Of a DNA stretch of 64,000 nt, positions 25,520 through 34,904 are shown one piece after another. Numbering within the stretch: the first letter of the stretch is position 1; every line of letters starts with the position of its first letter. Below the pieces are notes generated by a model. That model did not search any database and was not told where the DNA came from. It was given only the letters and a program-made list of their open reading frames with translations. The translations under genes were made by a program, and so were the position numbers. The stretch is from JAAYDY01 sp964500225 (lineage in GTDB: Bacteria > Planctomycetota > Phycisphaerae > FEN-1346 > JAACEH01), in assembly GCA_964500225.1 (NCBI GenBank), contig CAZCOA010000001.1:1-64000 (forward strand), given 5' to 3'.

Positions 25520-28500
25520 ATGTTACGTCTGATTCTATTCGCGGGAATGGTTCTGTGGGGTCCAGGGCTGGCGAGGGCCGTGGCACAGGACGATCAGCCG
25601 CCCAGTCCGATGCGTCCCATCGAGTCGAACATAGCGTTGGCGTCCTGGGGCGCCGAAGCCACAGGTGACGGACAACCGTTCAACCCCGGGTATCCGGCGG
25701 CGCAGGCGATTGACGGGACGGAGCGGTCGGCGCTGTTCGGCAGCAAGCCGAACGGGCTGGTGGGCGGCTCGATCAGCATTGATCTGGCGATGGTGACGGA
25801 AGTAACGGCGATCGTGCTGACGCAGGCGTCGTACGGCAGCCACTGCGACCGGGCGCGGGAGGTGCAGATCCATGTGGACGGTCGGAAGGCGGCCACGGTG
25901 ACGCTGGAGAATATGCCGGGGGTCGCGCAGCGTTTTCCTCTGGCGGCACGCGGCCAGACGTTCCGCATCACGGTGATGAGCCAGTACGACGATCCGCAAA
26001 CGGATTTCGGCGGGTGGAACGAGATTGAGCTGATCACGGAAGAGATACCGGAGGCCAAGTTCGCATTGCCGGAGAGTTTCCTGCCTCGCGGACCGGCGTT
26101 GATCCAGCGGTGCGGTCCTGTGTCGCGGCAGGCGCAGGGCCGGCCTCGTCGTACACGGGGTCACCCGCGGACGCTCTGGACGGCCGATGAATTGGCCGAG
26201 CTGAAGCAACGGGCGGAGGTGGACTCGAATGTGGCAGCCGCCGTGCGACGTCTGACGGCACGGGCGGACGCGCTGTCGGCGGCGATGCCGTCGATCCCGC
26301 AGGCCGGGGCGTCGCCGAGCGCCGAGAACCGCGCGCGGCACCTCGCGGCGGCGCGGGCGGTGGTGGACCTGGCCCTGGCCGAACGGTTGACGGGCCAGAC
26401 GCGGTACGGCGATGCGGCGGTGGAGATTCTGTCGCGGTACGTCGAGACGTTCGGACGTTCGACGGCCATCGGCGGGAGTGTGGCCTCGGGCCTGACAGGC
26501 GCGTTTGACGAGCGGAGCGATCTGGCCACGTGGGTGATCTATGTGGCGTACGGGTACGACCTGCTGCACGGCCGCCTGAGCGCGCAGCAGCGGAGCGAGT
26601 TGGGCGACCGGCTGCTTCGTCCGGCGGCGCAGGAGGCGGCCGGGCGCGATCGGCCCTGGGATCCTGTGGGACCGCAGGCGGCAATCGTGTGGGCGGCGGT
26701 GCTAACGGCCGGCTATGCGCTGGACGATTCGGGGCTGATCGACTGGGGCCTGAACGGCCGCGACGGCCGTGGGGGCGCACCGGCTCTTCTGGAAGAGGGT
26801 GTGACCGAAGACGGACTGTGGCGGACACGTCCCTGGCATGGCGCTGCGGATAGCGCGACGGAAGCGATGCTGGTCATGGCCGAGTGCGCCTGGCGTAACG
26901 GCAAGGATCTGTACAGCCACGGGAACGGGAAACTGCGGCGGCTGCTCGACGGGCCGCTGGAGGTAGCGTACCCGACGATGGCGTTGCCGTCGCTGCAGGA
27001 GTCCGAAGGTCGGACGCTGCTGTCGCCGCACGTGCCATCGCTGTACCGCTGGGGCTTTACGCGGTACGGCGACGTGCGGTATCAATGGCTTGCGGCTCAT
27101 GCATCGGCGGACGTGTCGATACGTCCTGGCGAACTTCTGCCGGGATGCTTCGTCGAATTGCCGCAGGTTGTGGAGGCCGAGCCACACGGGCCGACCCATC
27201 AGGAAGATGAAGGGGTGGTGGTGGTGCGGAGCGGACCGGCAACCGGGGCACATCAACTGCTTGTGTCGTACGGATCGCGACGGAACGACAACCGCCAGAA
27301 CCTGCTGGGATTCGACCTGTTCGGATTCGGGCAGTCGCTGATGCCGATGCCCGGTTCGTCGTATGGCAATGATCCGCGTCGGGAGCGGTGGTATCGCACG
27401 CCTGTGGCACATAACACGGTGGTGATCGACGAGCGTCGGCAGGTGCCTGGGCGGGCCTCGTTGATGACGCTGGGAAGCACGGAGGAGGCGTCGGTGGTTC
27501 GGGCGTGGACGGACCGGGCGGCTCCGGGCGTAGGGCTGGACCGGACTCTGGTGCTGACGCGGGACTACGCGATCGACCTGACGGCGGCTTTCAGCCGGAA
27601 TGAACGAACGGTGGACGTGGCCTATCACGGATTCGGCGAGTTGGAGACGTCGGTTCGCCTGTCGCGTCCGTGGGGAGACTGGGGCAGCAATCGGCCCGGC
27701 TACAGCGAGTTGCGGGACGTTCGGCGCGGGGCGACGGACCTCGCATGGAAGGCCGTGTGGCGGCAGGCGGGCCGGCCGCCACTGGTGCTGACGGCGCCGG
27801 CGTCGGCGGGAACGACGGTGATCACGGCAACGGGATGGAAAGGGACGCGTGCCGTGCCACTGGTGATTCAACGTCGCCAGGGGCGCGAGGTGGCGATGGC
27901 GGCGGTGATCAACCTGAACGCCGATCCGGACTTTGTGACGTCGGTGTGCTGGCTGGAGACCGACAGCGTGAGCACCCGTGCCCTGAAGATCGAGACGACG
28001 CGCGGAGCGGACTACCTGCTGGTCAACTACGCTCCGGGGTTGCGGAGCACGGGAATGATGCGGACGGATGCGTCCCTGGCGCTGGTTCGGACGCGGAAAG
28101 TCAGTCCGGTGTCGTTGCAGGGCGTTTCGGGCGGACTGGACGGCATTTACATGGCGGGCGGCTCGACACTGGAGTTGCTGGGCGGCCGCATCGTCATCGA
28201 CGGGGCGGCGCTGGTGGCCGTGGAGCGGACCGAGAACGGGCACATTCTTGTGCGGAACCTGGCCGGCAACAAGGCCACGGTGCGCGTGACGGGTCTGGAT
28301 CTGCCGCCTCTGTGGCAATGCAAGGACATCGGCCGCAACATCCTGGCCGTGGACGAGGCGGGACATGCGATGCCGGCGGGCCACCGGCTGGATTTCGGTC
28401 CGGACTCGGTGTCGATGGTTCTGGAGGCCGGCCAGGGATTCGAGTTCGGGGAGGTGGGCGACTCGGTGTTCGCGCTGCGTGCGAAGCGGGACGCACACCA

Positions 28501-29071
28501 GCGTCTGACGCTGCTGAATCGCGTGCTCCTTCAGCGCATGGTGGCCGAGCAGCAAGCGGATCGCAGCGAAGACGAGGCGATGCGGAATCCGGTGACGCCG
28601 GGGACGGCCGTAGTGATCGAAGCGGAGGCGTTCTCGAGCCAGGGCGGCGGCGCGGTAACGGTGTCGGAGAAAAAGGTCGGGGCACGAGGCGGAAAAGCCT
28701 TCATGGGGTGGGACGACGAAGGGCACTGGATCGAGTGGCTGGTGGAAGTTCCGGAGAGCGGCTACTACCAGATCCTGGTGAGACATTGCAGCAACGGGGA
28801 TCAAGCCCGCCGCGGCATCCTGATCGACGGAGTGGCTGAAGGGCTGCCGATCGGGGAGTTTTTTCTGCCGGCCACGGGCGGCTGGTCGAACACTCGGGAC
28901 GACTGGCGGCTGACGGCACTGGAGGACTGGCGAATCGGCCGTCGGGCCCTGTTCTACCTGAAGCGGGGACAACACACGATTCGCCTGACGAACTTGAGCA
29001 ATTCGGTGAACCTGGACTATCTGGTACTGGCCTCTCCGGACGTGCCGGCGAATCGGGATGAGTTTCAGTAG
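25520..29071 (+). CDS. Large secreted heparinase II/III-like lyase with discoidin and CBM domains
   Basis: The 1183-residue exported protein (signal peptide about 1-23) appears to be a polysaccharide-active enzyme. From N- to C-terminus: an F5/8 type C (discoidin)-like domain (about 35-180; NPGYPAAQAIDG, FGGWNEIELI); an alpha-helical toroid like alginate or heparin lyases (about 210-550; DLATWVIYVAYGYDLLHG); a heparinase II/III beta-sheet domain (about 560-850, with the hallmark RTPVAHNTVVIDERRQ); and a C-terminal CBM6/35-like domain (about 1035-1175; VVIEAEAFSSQGG, YLKRGQHTIRLTNL, NLDYLVL). The substrate is probably an acidic polysaccharide. It is the third secreted gene in a row. Confidence 0.87.
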   Translation: MLRLILFAGMVLWGPGLARAVAQDDQPPSPMRPIESNIALASWGAEATGDGQPFNPGYPAAQAIDGTERSALFGSKPNGLVGGSISIDLAMVTEVTAIVLTQASYGSHCDRAREVQIHVDGRKAATVTLENMPGVAQRFPLAARGQTFRITVMSQYDDPQTDFGGWNEIELITEEIPEAKFALPESFLPRGPALIQRCGPVSRQAQGRPRRTRGHPRTLWTADELAELKQRAEVDSNVAAAVRRLTARADALSAAMPSIPQAGASPSAENRARHLAAARAVVDLALAERLTGQTRYGDAAVEILSRYVETFGRSTAIGGSVASGLTGAFDERSDLATWVIYVAYGYDLLHGRLSAQQRSELGDRLLRPAAQEAAGRDRPWDPVGPQAAIVWAAVLTAGYALDDSGLIDWGLNGRDGRGGAPALLEEGVTEDGLWRTRPWHGAADSATEAMLVMAECAWRNGKDLYSHGNGKLRRLLDGPLEVAYPTMALPSLQESEGRTLLSPHVPSLYRWGFTRYGDVRYQWLAAHASADVSIRPGELLPGCFVELPQVVEAEPHGPTHQEDEGVVVVRSGPATGAHQLLVSYGSRRNDNRQNLLGFDLFGFGQSLMPMPGSSYGNDPRRERWYRTPVAHNTVVIDERRQVPGRASLMTLGSTEEASVVRAWTDRAAPGVGLDRTLVLTRDYAIDLTAAFSRNERTVDVAYHGFGELETSVRLSRPWGDWGSNRPGYSELRDVRRGATDLAWKAVWRQAGRPPLVLTAPASAGTTVITATGWKGTRAVPLVIQRRQGREVAMAAVINLNADPDFVTSVCWLETDSVSTRALKIETTRGADYLLVNYAPGLRSTGMMRTDASLALVRTRKVSPVSLQGVSGGLDGIYMAGGSTLELLGGRIVIDGAALVAVERTENGHILVRNLAGNKATVRVTGLDLPPLWQCKDIGRNILAVDEAGHAMPAGHRLDFGPDSVSMVLEAGQGFEFGEVGDSVFALRAKRDAHQRLTLLNRVLLQRMVAEQQADRSEDEAMRNPVTPGTAVVIEAEAFSSQGGGAVTVSEKKVGARGGKAFMGWDDEGHWIEWLVEVPESGYYQILVRHCSNGDQARRGILIDGVAEGLPIGEFFLPATGGWSNTRDDWRLTALEDWRIGRRALFYLKRGQHTIRLTNLSNSVNLDYLVLASPDVPANRDEFQ

Positions 29072-29083
29072 CGGCGGGCGAAG

Positions 29084-30349
29084 TCAGGCTGCGGGGCCGT
29101 TCGGGCCGGCCGGTCGATGACTGTTGGCCATGGCCCTGGCGATGTCGCCCTCGAAGTAAACGGTCGTCGTGGGGAAGGCTATGCTGAGGCCGCGAGCCTT
29201 GACGGCCCGCATGAGAGCCAGGTTGATGCGTTCAACCACCTGGGTGTGCAGATCGTAGGACGTAGGCTTGGTGAAGTACTGAACCAGAATGTCGAGGCTG
29301 CTGGCGCCGAAGCCGAGAAAACGGACGAGGCAGGCATCGGGAACCAACTGGCTGTCGGCGGCCAGGATCGCCTTGAAATCTTTCAGAAGCTCCTCCATCT
29401 GATCGGCCGTGGTCTCGTAGGTGACGCCGACAGTCATACGAACGCGACGGGCGGGCATGGCGGCCTTGTTGTCGATGACGCTCTTGGCGACCATGCTGTT
29501 GGGAAGCGTCACGAGCGATCCGGTGAAGGTGCGGATTCTCGTGGAACGGAACCCGATCTGCTCGACGGTGCCTTCGATCTGGTCCACTTGGACCCAGTCG
29601 CCGACGCGGAACGGGCGGTCGGCGAAAATGACGATGCCTCCGAAGAGGTTGCTGAGGGTCTCCTGGGCGGCCATGGCCACGGCCAGACCGCCGATGCCGA
29701 GGCCGGCCAGGAGGCTTCCGACGGAGTAGCCCAGCGTCTGGAGAATGGCGATGAAGACGAGGATGCCGACGAAGGCCTTGAGGCTCTTCTTGATGATCGG
29801 CACGAGTTGGTCGTCGAGCTTGCTGTCGGTGCGGGCGGCCGCGGACAGCAGATAGAAGGATAGGACGTCCACGCCGCGAAACAGGAGCCACAGGAAGTCG
29901 ACGGCCGCGGCGACCTTGAGCAGGAGCACTGCGGCGGCGCGGACTTCGGGTGTGGCGACCTGGAGCCCGATCAGGGCTATGGCGCCAAAGATGCCGACCA
30001 GCAGGAGGGCAACGCCCAGGGGCTTGTAGATGGCTTCGAGGATCAGATGGTCGAACTTGAACCGGGTCTTCCTGGCCGCGGGCAGAAGGTAGTGCTCGAA
30101 GACGAAATCGGACACCTTCCTGGCCGCGAGGCCGAGCAGGATGCACACGAAGGCGGCAATATACTGCCAGTACTCGATGCCGAGGAACCGGCCGCGAAGC
30201 GACTCGGGTGCGTAGGTGCTGACGGCTTCGAAGAGCCTGCGGCCGGCAAGCTCCCAACTGTCGGGCGTCGGCGCAGGGGCAGCGGGCAGAATCGGTTCGG
30301 ACTGAGCCAGTACCGAAGCAAACCACAGGCTCACGGGCGGAACCCCCAT
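29084..30349 (-). CDS. mscS: MscS-family mechanosensitive ion channel
   Basis: The 421-residue membrane protein is a small-conductance mechanosensitive channel homologue that releases solutes on hypo-osmotic shock. It has about five hydrophobic segments, and the pore helix and MscS signature follow as SLLAGLGIGGLAVAMAAQET and LSNLFGGIVIFADRPFRVGD. The beta domain (GTVEQIGFRSTRIRT, LPNSMVAKSVIDN) and alpha/beta cage come next. I chose ATG 30349 over the upstream Met because GGAGGTGG lies just before it and the predicted transcription start (near 30394) falls inside the longer frame. It is convergent with the lyase gene and divergent from the glycosyltransferase. Confidence 0.94.
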   Translation of the reverse strand: MGVPPVSLWFASVLAQSEPILPAAPAPTPDSWELAGRRLFEAVSTYAPESLRGRFLGIEYWQYIAAFVCILLGLAARKVSDFVFEHYLLPAARKTRFKFDHLILEAIYKPLGVALLLVGIFGAIALIGLQVATPEVRAAAVLLLKVAAAVDFLWLLFRGVDVLSFYLLSAAARTDSKLDDQLVPIIKKSLKAFVGILVFIAILQTLGYSVGSLLAGLGIGGLAVAMAAQETLSNLFGGIVIFADRPFRVGDWVQVDQIEGTVEQIGFRSTRIRTFTGSLVTLPNSMVAKSVIDNKAAMPARRVRMTVGVTYETTADQMEELLKDFKAILAADSQLVPDACLVRFLGFGASSLDILVQYFTKPTSYDLHTQVVERINLALMRAVKARGLSIAFPTTTVYFEGDIARAMANSHRPAGPNGPAA

Positions 30350-30400
30350 CACACCACCTCCATAGATTGGACCGTCGGGCCGCTGTTGCAGGTGCATCCT

Positions 30401-30429
30401 CTTATAGCGGATTGCTCCGGCTGGGTCAA
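30401..30429 (-). promoter_or_regulatory. mscS: Promoter of mscS
   Basis: On the minus strand TTGACC (30429-30424), a 17-nt spacer and TATAAG (30406-30401): ten of twelve consensus bases. Confidence 0.75.
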
Positions 30430-30472
30430 CCGTCGCCCGGTGTGGGTTCCGCGGGGTGCCGCCGCGTTGTCC

Positions 30473-30501
30473 TTGCCGGTGGACGTTTGAGCGGCTAAGA
30501 T
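30473..30501 (+). promoter_or_regulatory. Promoter of the glycosyltransferase gene, nearly leaderless
   Basis: TTGCCG (30473-30478), a 17-nt spacer and TAAGAT (30496-30501). The ATG comes 9 nt after the -10, so the transcript should start only 2-3 nt upstream of it. No ribosome-binding site is present. Confidence 0.55.
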
Positions 30502-30510
30502 AGTCGGCCT

Positions 30511-31635
30511 ATGCGTGAGCTTCGGGTGGTACTAATCATCGACGCGCTGAACGAGCAGGAGTCGGCGGGCAGGCAGTTGTCGCTTTTGGCGAGCCGCCTG
30601 GACCGCAGCCGCTTCGTCACGACGGTATGCGTACTGGGCCGCGGCAACGACGCCCTGGTCGCCAGGCTCCGGCAGTCGGCTCTGACGGTTCACGTCTTCG
30701 ACCGGACCCACGGACACGACGCGCGCGTCCTGTACCGCCTGAAAGAACTGCTGGCCTCGAACCGGACGGATATTGTTTGCACCTGGACACCCGGTGGCGT
30801 GTTGTGGGGCCGCCTGGCGGCACTGTGGGCTCGCGTGCCGGTGATTGTGGCGACGGAGGTGGAGACGGCGCCGCGATCGTTCGTCGAACAGCGGTTGGAG
30901 CGGGTGCTCGCACGGCGGACCGCGGCGATAGTCGCCGACAATGAAGCGACAGCCTCGCGGGCTCGGCGCACGTGTGACGAGGACGGCCGCGTGCGGCTCA
31001 TTCGGCCCGGCGTGGATGTGGAATCGTTGGAGGCCGCCGCGGCGACAGGGCCGTCATGGCCGCTGCCGGAAGTGCCGCCGGGCTGGAGTGTGGCCGTGAC
31101 GGCGTGTCCGCTGGTACCGTCGATGGGACTGCTACACCTGGTGTGGGCCCTGAGCATTCTGCGTTATGCCGATCAGCCGCTGGATCTGTGGATTGTCGGC
31201 GAAGGTCCGCAGCAGAGCCGCCTGGCGGAAGAGGCACAGCGGCTCGATGTGGGATCGCGGGTGCATTTTCTGGGATGGCGCAAGGATCTTACGGCAGTGC
31301 TGCGGCGAGCCGATGTGTTTGTGTTGCCCAGCCGGCGAGGTGAATCGAGCTTCGCGGCCCTGGAGGCGATGGCGTTGGGTGTACCGGTGGTGCTGCCCGA
31401 CGTCGAGGGGTTGCGGCACCTGACCGACGGCGGCCGCTGCGGGCGACTCATCGAACCGGGGTATCCCAAGAGCATCGCCGCCGGGATGTTCCAGTCGATT
31501 CGCCATGCCGATCAGTCGCGACAGATGGCGGCGCTGGCCAAGGCACACGTTCGGGAGCATTACGCCGCAGACCGGTTTGTTGCACAGTACGAAGACCTGT
31601 TCGCCGCGCTGGCCGAGGCACGGGGTCTGGCCTGA
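30511..31635 (+). CDS. GT4-family glycosyltransferase
   Basis: The 374-residue protein has the GT-B two-domain fold of family 4. The N-terminal acceptor domain (ALNEQESAGRQLSLLASRL) and the C-terminal donor domain (LDLWIVGEGPQQSRLAEEA, VHFLGWRKDLTAVLRRADVFVLPS) end in the EX7E-like signature ESSFAALEAMALGVPVV. It probably transfers a nucleotide-activated sugar to an envelope lipid or polysaccharide; donor and acceptor are unknown. It lacks membrane segments. The M20 peptidase gene starts 39 bp downstream on the same strand. Transcription appears almost leaderless. Confidence 0.9.
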   Translation: MRELRVVLIIDALNEQESAGRQLSLLASRLDRSRFVTTVCVLGRGNDALVARLRQSALTVHVFDRTHGHDARVLYRLKELLASNRTDIVCTWTPGGVLWGRLAALWARVPVIVATEVETAPRSFVEQRLERVLARRTAAIVADNEATASRARRTCDEDGRVRLIRPGVDVESLEAAAATGPSWPLPEVPPGWSVAVTACPLVPSMGLLHLVWALSILRYADQPLDLWIVGEGPQQSRLAEEAQRLDVGSRVHFLGWRKDLTAVLRRADVFVLPSRRGESSFAALEAMALGVPVVLPDVEGLRHLTDGGRCGRLIEPGYPKSIAAGMFQSIRHADQSRQMAALAKAHVREHYAADRFVAQYEDLFAALAEARGLA

Positions 31636-31674
31636 TCCGGTCGATCAGAGCAAACACAACAGCAGGAAGGGTGT

Positions 31675-32820
31675 ATGAGGGTCAATCGCAAGCGTCTGGT
31701 GGCCGACCTGTCCCGCCTGGTTCAGATTCCGAGTTGGGAAGAATGTGAGACGATCGCCCGCCACGCGGCCGCGGCGTTGCGCGAGGCCGGGGCCGTGGAG
31801 GTCCACATCGACAAGGCGGGCAACGTGATCGGCTCGCTGGGTCGGGGGGGGCCGGGGCTGCTGCTAAACGCCCATCTGGACACGGTGCCGCCGGGAGACT
31901 ATGGGGGCGACCCTTTTAGCGGCAAGCTCTCGGCGGGCAATCTGCTGGGTCGCGGCTCGTCGGACGATAAGGCGGGCGTGGCGGCAATTCTGGAAATCGT
32001 TCGCCATCTTGCCGGCCGGCGGCTGAGGCAGCGGGTGACGTTCGCGCTGACGGTCTGGGAGGAAAGCACCGGCCGGGGCGAGAACGGTGCGTACCGTGCG
32101 GCTCGCGAGTGCGAAGCGTCGCGGTGCATCGTGCTGGAAAGCACGATGCGCAGCTCCAGAAGCATGAACGTCCACGTCGGGTGCAAGGGCATCGTGAACT
32201 TCGCGGTGACGGTACACGGCAAGGCATACCACTCGGCGCATCCGGACAAGGGCGTGAACGCGGTGTACCGAGCGGCGCGCGTCATCCAGGCTCTGGAGAA
32301 GGCGTTCGATCCGGCCACGATGCGGCGGAAGACGTACACCGTGTGGAACTCGCAGGTCGAGTTGTCGGATCTGGCGACAGTGACCGAAGTGGAAGCGCGC
32401 CAGGGCGTAAACGTGATTCCAGGACGGTGCGAGGTGCTGATCAACTGCCGCCTGCTGCCGGACGGCGACAGTACGGAGCTGCGTCGGCGGATGGACCGTC
32501 TGGCAAGCGAATTGCCGCAGGGGTGGGTGTCCTGGGAGCCGCAACGCGAGATCGTCGGCCACGTGTGCGAGGACCGCGAGTTGATCGGCGCCTGCCGCGA
32601 TGCCGTTCGGGCCACGGGGATGCGGCCGACGTGCGAGATTCTTCATGCCCGGACCGACAGCACCATTTTCCACCACGTCGGAGGGATCCAGTCAGTGGTC
32701 ATGGGGCCGGGGGACATGGGCATGGCTCACACGAAGAACGAGCACGTGAACATCGAGCACCTGACGCTGGGCACGGAGGCGGTGCTGCGCGCCGTCGAGG
32801 GGTTGGCCTTGGCCGAGTGA
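31675..32820 (+). CDS. M20-family zinc metallopeptidase/deacylase
   Basis: The 381-residue protein carries the M20 metal-binding pattern: LLNAHLDTVPPG, GRGSSDDKAGVAAI, WEESTGRGENGA (the Glu-Glu pair) and a late His region in MGMAHTKNEHV. A dimerisation domain lies between about residues 170 and 285. Members include ArgE, DapE and carboxypeptidases; the sequence looks nearest to the ArgE/DapE/acetylornithine-deacetylase group, but argJ in this window makes an ArgE role unnecessary. AGGAAGG precedes ATG 31675. It probably shares the transcript of the glycosyltransferase gene. Confidence 0.9.
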   Translation: MRVNRKRLVADLSRLVQIPSWEECETIARHAAAALREAGAVEVHIDKAGNVIGSLGRGGPGLLLNAHLDTVPPGDYGGDPFSGKLSAGNLLGRGSSDDKAGVAAILEIVRHLAGRRLRQRVTFALTVWEESTGRGENGAYRAARECEASRCIVLESTMRSSRSMNVHVGCKGIVNFAVTVHGKAYHSAHPDKGVNAVYRAARVIQALEKAFDPATMRRKTYTVWNSQVELSDLATVTEVEARQGVNVIPGRCEVLINCRLLPDGDSTELRRRMDRLASELPQGWVSWEPQREIVGHVCEDRELIGACRDAVRATGMRPTCEILHARTDSTIFHHVGGIQSVVMGPGDMGMAHTKNEHVNIEHLTLGTEAVLRAVEGLALAE

Positions 32821-32861
32821 ACGGGAACGGCGTCCAGGGGCCACGATGCCAGGGTGCTATC

Positions 32862-34541
32862 TCAGATGTCCTGCCTGTAGCGTTGAGCGATGGGCATACG
32901 TCGGCCCATGCCGAAGGCACGGCTGGTGACCTTCAGGACGGGAGCGGCCTGGCGGCGTTTGTACTCGGCCCGGTCGATCATCCGCACCATGCGGCGGGCG
33001 GTCTCGGCGTCGATGCCGGCAGCCAACAGCCCATCGAGCGGTACCTGCTGCTCGACATACAATTCCACGATACGATCGACGACGTCGTAGGGCGGCAGGG
33101 TGTCCTGATCGGTCTGATTGGGTTTCAGTTCGGCCGTGGGGGCGCGGATCAGGATCGACTCGGGGATGATCTGGCGGGTGCGGTTAATATAACGTGCCAG
33201 GTCGTAAACCATAAGTTTGGGCACGTCGCCGATGGGAGCCAGGCCGCCGCACATGTCGCCGTAGAGGGTGCAATAGCCGGTGGCCAGTTCGCTTTTGTTG
33301 CCGGTGGCCAGGAGGAGCCAGCCGAACTTATTGCTGAGGGCCATGAGGATGGCGCCGCGAATGCGGGCCTGGACGTTTTCCTCGGCGGCGTCGGGGGCCA
33401 GGCCGGAGAAGATGTCGTGCAGCGTCTGCTCGTAGGCGCGGTGGATGGCGTCGATGGGGATGGTTTCGAATCGGACGCCGAGGTTGGCGGCCAAGCACTT
33501 GGCGTCGGCCAGACTCTGAGCGCTGCTGTAGCGTGAGGGCATGGCAACGGCGGTGACGTGGTGGGGTCCGAGGGCCTCGGCGGCCAGGCAGGCGACCAGG
33601 GCCGAGTCGATGCCACCACTGAGGCCAAGGACGACATCGGTGAAGCCGCACTTTCGGCAATAGTCGCCAAGGCCGAGGACAAGGGCGGCGTGGAGCGACG
33701 CGACGCCCTCGCGCGGCAAGGCCTCTGCCGGTACGGCATCGGCGGGGGCCGCAGTCTGCCCTGCCCCACGGCCCGGCCTCGGCAGATCGACGACGGCCAT
33801 GTCTTCCTCGAAGTCGCGGCACTGGGCCAACAGGCGGCCGTCGGGGGCGACGGCCATCGAAGCGCCGTCGAAAATAAGTTCGTCGTTGCCGCCGACCTGG
33901 TTGCAGTAGAGGACGGGCAGCCCATGAGCGGCGGCCTGGAGCCGGACGAGACGGAGCCGCGTGGCGTGCTTGCCGAGGACGAATGGCGAGGCGGAAATGT
34001 TGACGACGGCCTGAGCCCCCGCGCGAGCCAGTTCGCGGATGGGGTCTTCCCGGTAGAGGTGGACCATGTCGGGGTCGTCGGGGTTCCAGATGTCCTCGCA
34101 GACGCTGAGCCCAAGCCGAACCCCGTCGATCTCGACGACGACGGCGGCGGGACCGGGCTCGAAATAGCGCGTCTCGTCGAAGACGTCGTAAGTCGGCAGC
34201 AAGGTTTTGAACTTGCGCTGGACGACGCGTCCATCGTCGAGCAGGGCCAGGGCGTTGTGGAGCGGCCGCCCGACGCCGGAGGCGTTGCGATCCACGTAAC
34301 CGACGACGGCGGCCATGCCGTGGGTTTCGGCGGCCAACGACTCCAGTGCGGCAAGGTTGGCCTCGACGAGTCCGCCCTTCAGGAGGAGGTCGCGGGGCGG
34401 ATAGCCGACCAGGGCCAGTTCGGGAAAGACGACGAGTCGCGCCCCCTGGCGGCGGGCGCAGGCCATGTGGCGGCGGATCATCTCGGCGTTGCCGGGAATG
34501 TCGCCGACGGTGGGGTTGGTCTGGGCCAGTGCGATCTTCAT
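32862..34541 (-). CDS. nadE: Glutamine-dependent NAD+ synthetase
   Basis: NadE amidates deamido-NAD+ in the last step of NAD synthesis. This is the long, glutamine-using form, 559 residues. The nitrilase-type amidase domain (1-270) has its triad Glu41 (VVFPELAL), Lys112 (KFKTLLPTYDV) and Cys148 (GLSVCEDIW). The synthetase domain (about 300-559) has the PP-loop LGLSGGIDSALVA, then LLATGNKSELATGYCTLYGD and GGLAPIGDVPK. ATG 34541 matches the family N-terminus (MKIALAQTNPTVGD) and is preceded by AAAGG. It is divergent from gyrA. Confidence 0.97.
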   Translation of the reverse strand: MKIALAQTNPTVGDIPGNAEMIRRHMACARRQGARLVVFPELALVGYPPRDLLLKGGLVEANLAALESLAAETHGMAAVVGYVDRNASGVGRPLHNALALLDDGRVVQRKFKTLLPTYDVFDETRYFEPGPAAVVVEIDGVRLGLSVCEDIWNPDDPDMVHLYREDPIRELARAGAQAVVNISASPFVLGKHATRLRLVRLQAAAHGLPVLYCNQVGGNDELIFDGASMAVAPDGRLLAQCRDFEEDMAVVDLPRPGRGAGQTAAPADAVPAEALPREGVASLHAALVLGLGDYCRKCGFTDVVLGLSGGIDSALVACLAAEALGPHHVTAVAMPSRYSSAQSLADAKCLAANLGVRFETIPIDAIHRAYEQTLHDIFSGLAPDAAEENVQARIRGAILMALSNKFGWLLLATGNKSELATGYCTLYGDMCGGLAPIGDVPKLMVYDLARYINRTRQIIPESILIRAPTAELKPNQTDQDTLPPYDVVDRIVELYVEQQVPLDGLLAAGIDAETARRMVRMIDRAEYKRRQAAPVLKVTSRAFGMGRRMPIAQRYRQDI

Positions 34542-34564
34542 GCAAGTCTGCCTTTCGGGGGGCA

Positions 34565-34593
34565 ATCTTAAGGTCCGTCGGGGAGAGGGTCAA
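34565..34593 (-). promoter_or_regulatory. nadE: Promoter of nadE
   Basis: On the minus strand TTGACC (34593-34588), a 17-nt spacer and TAAGAT (34570-34565). The leader is about 17 nt and includes the AAAGG ribosome-binding site. Confidence 0.7.
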
Positions 34594-34904
34594 AGCAATT
34601 TGTCGGTCCGGCCGGACAGGGGCCGCGAACCCCCTGCCTCAGTCGCGCAAGACCGTGTCGGGGCCGCGAAAAGCACGTCGAAAACCTTTGCAAAAAAAGG
34701 GGTGTTTTGATAGTCTGTAAAGATGGTTTTTCGCGAGGGCGCCGCCCGTAGGGGACCTCGGAAAACAAGGGTATTTTCTGCCGATCGGGACCCACAGCCG
34801 AGATCCTTTCGGCCACGCGTCTTGGCCCCTTCGACGAGCGCCGGACCGGACATGGTCCGGAGGGGCGCGCCTGATTTCTGCCACCAGGGAAGGCGAGGAC
34901 AGTC
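34594..34904. other. gyrA upstream region
   Basis: This stretch lies between the nadE promoter and gyrA. The best plus-strand promoter is TTGCAA (34688-34693), 17 nt, TAGTCT (34711-34716), which would leave a leader of about 180 nt. Within that leader a 7-bp hairpin, CCGGACC/GGTCCGG (34841-34860), lies about 45 nt before the start. No gene is apparent. Supercoiling-responsive control is possible but not shown. Confidence 0.4.

Noticed and set aside
32109..33536. 475-codon frame across the M20 and nadE gene ends
   Set aside because: It mixes shadows of two convergent genes, each with intact catalytic motifs in other frames.
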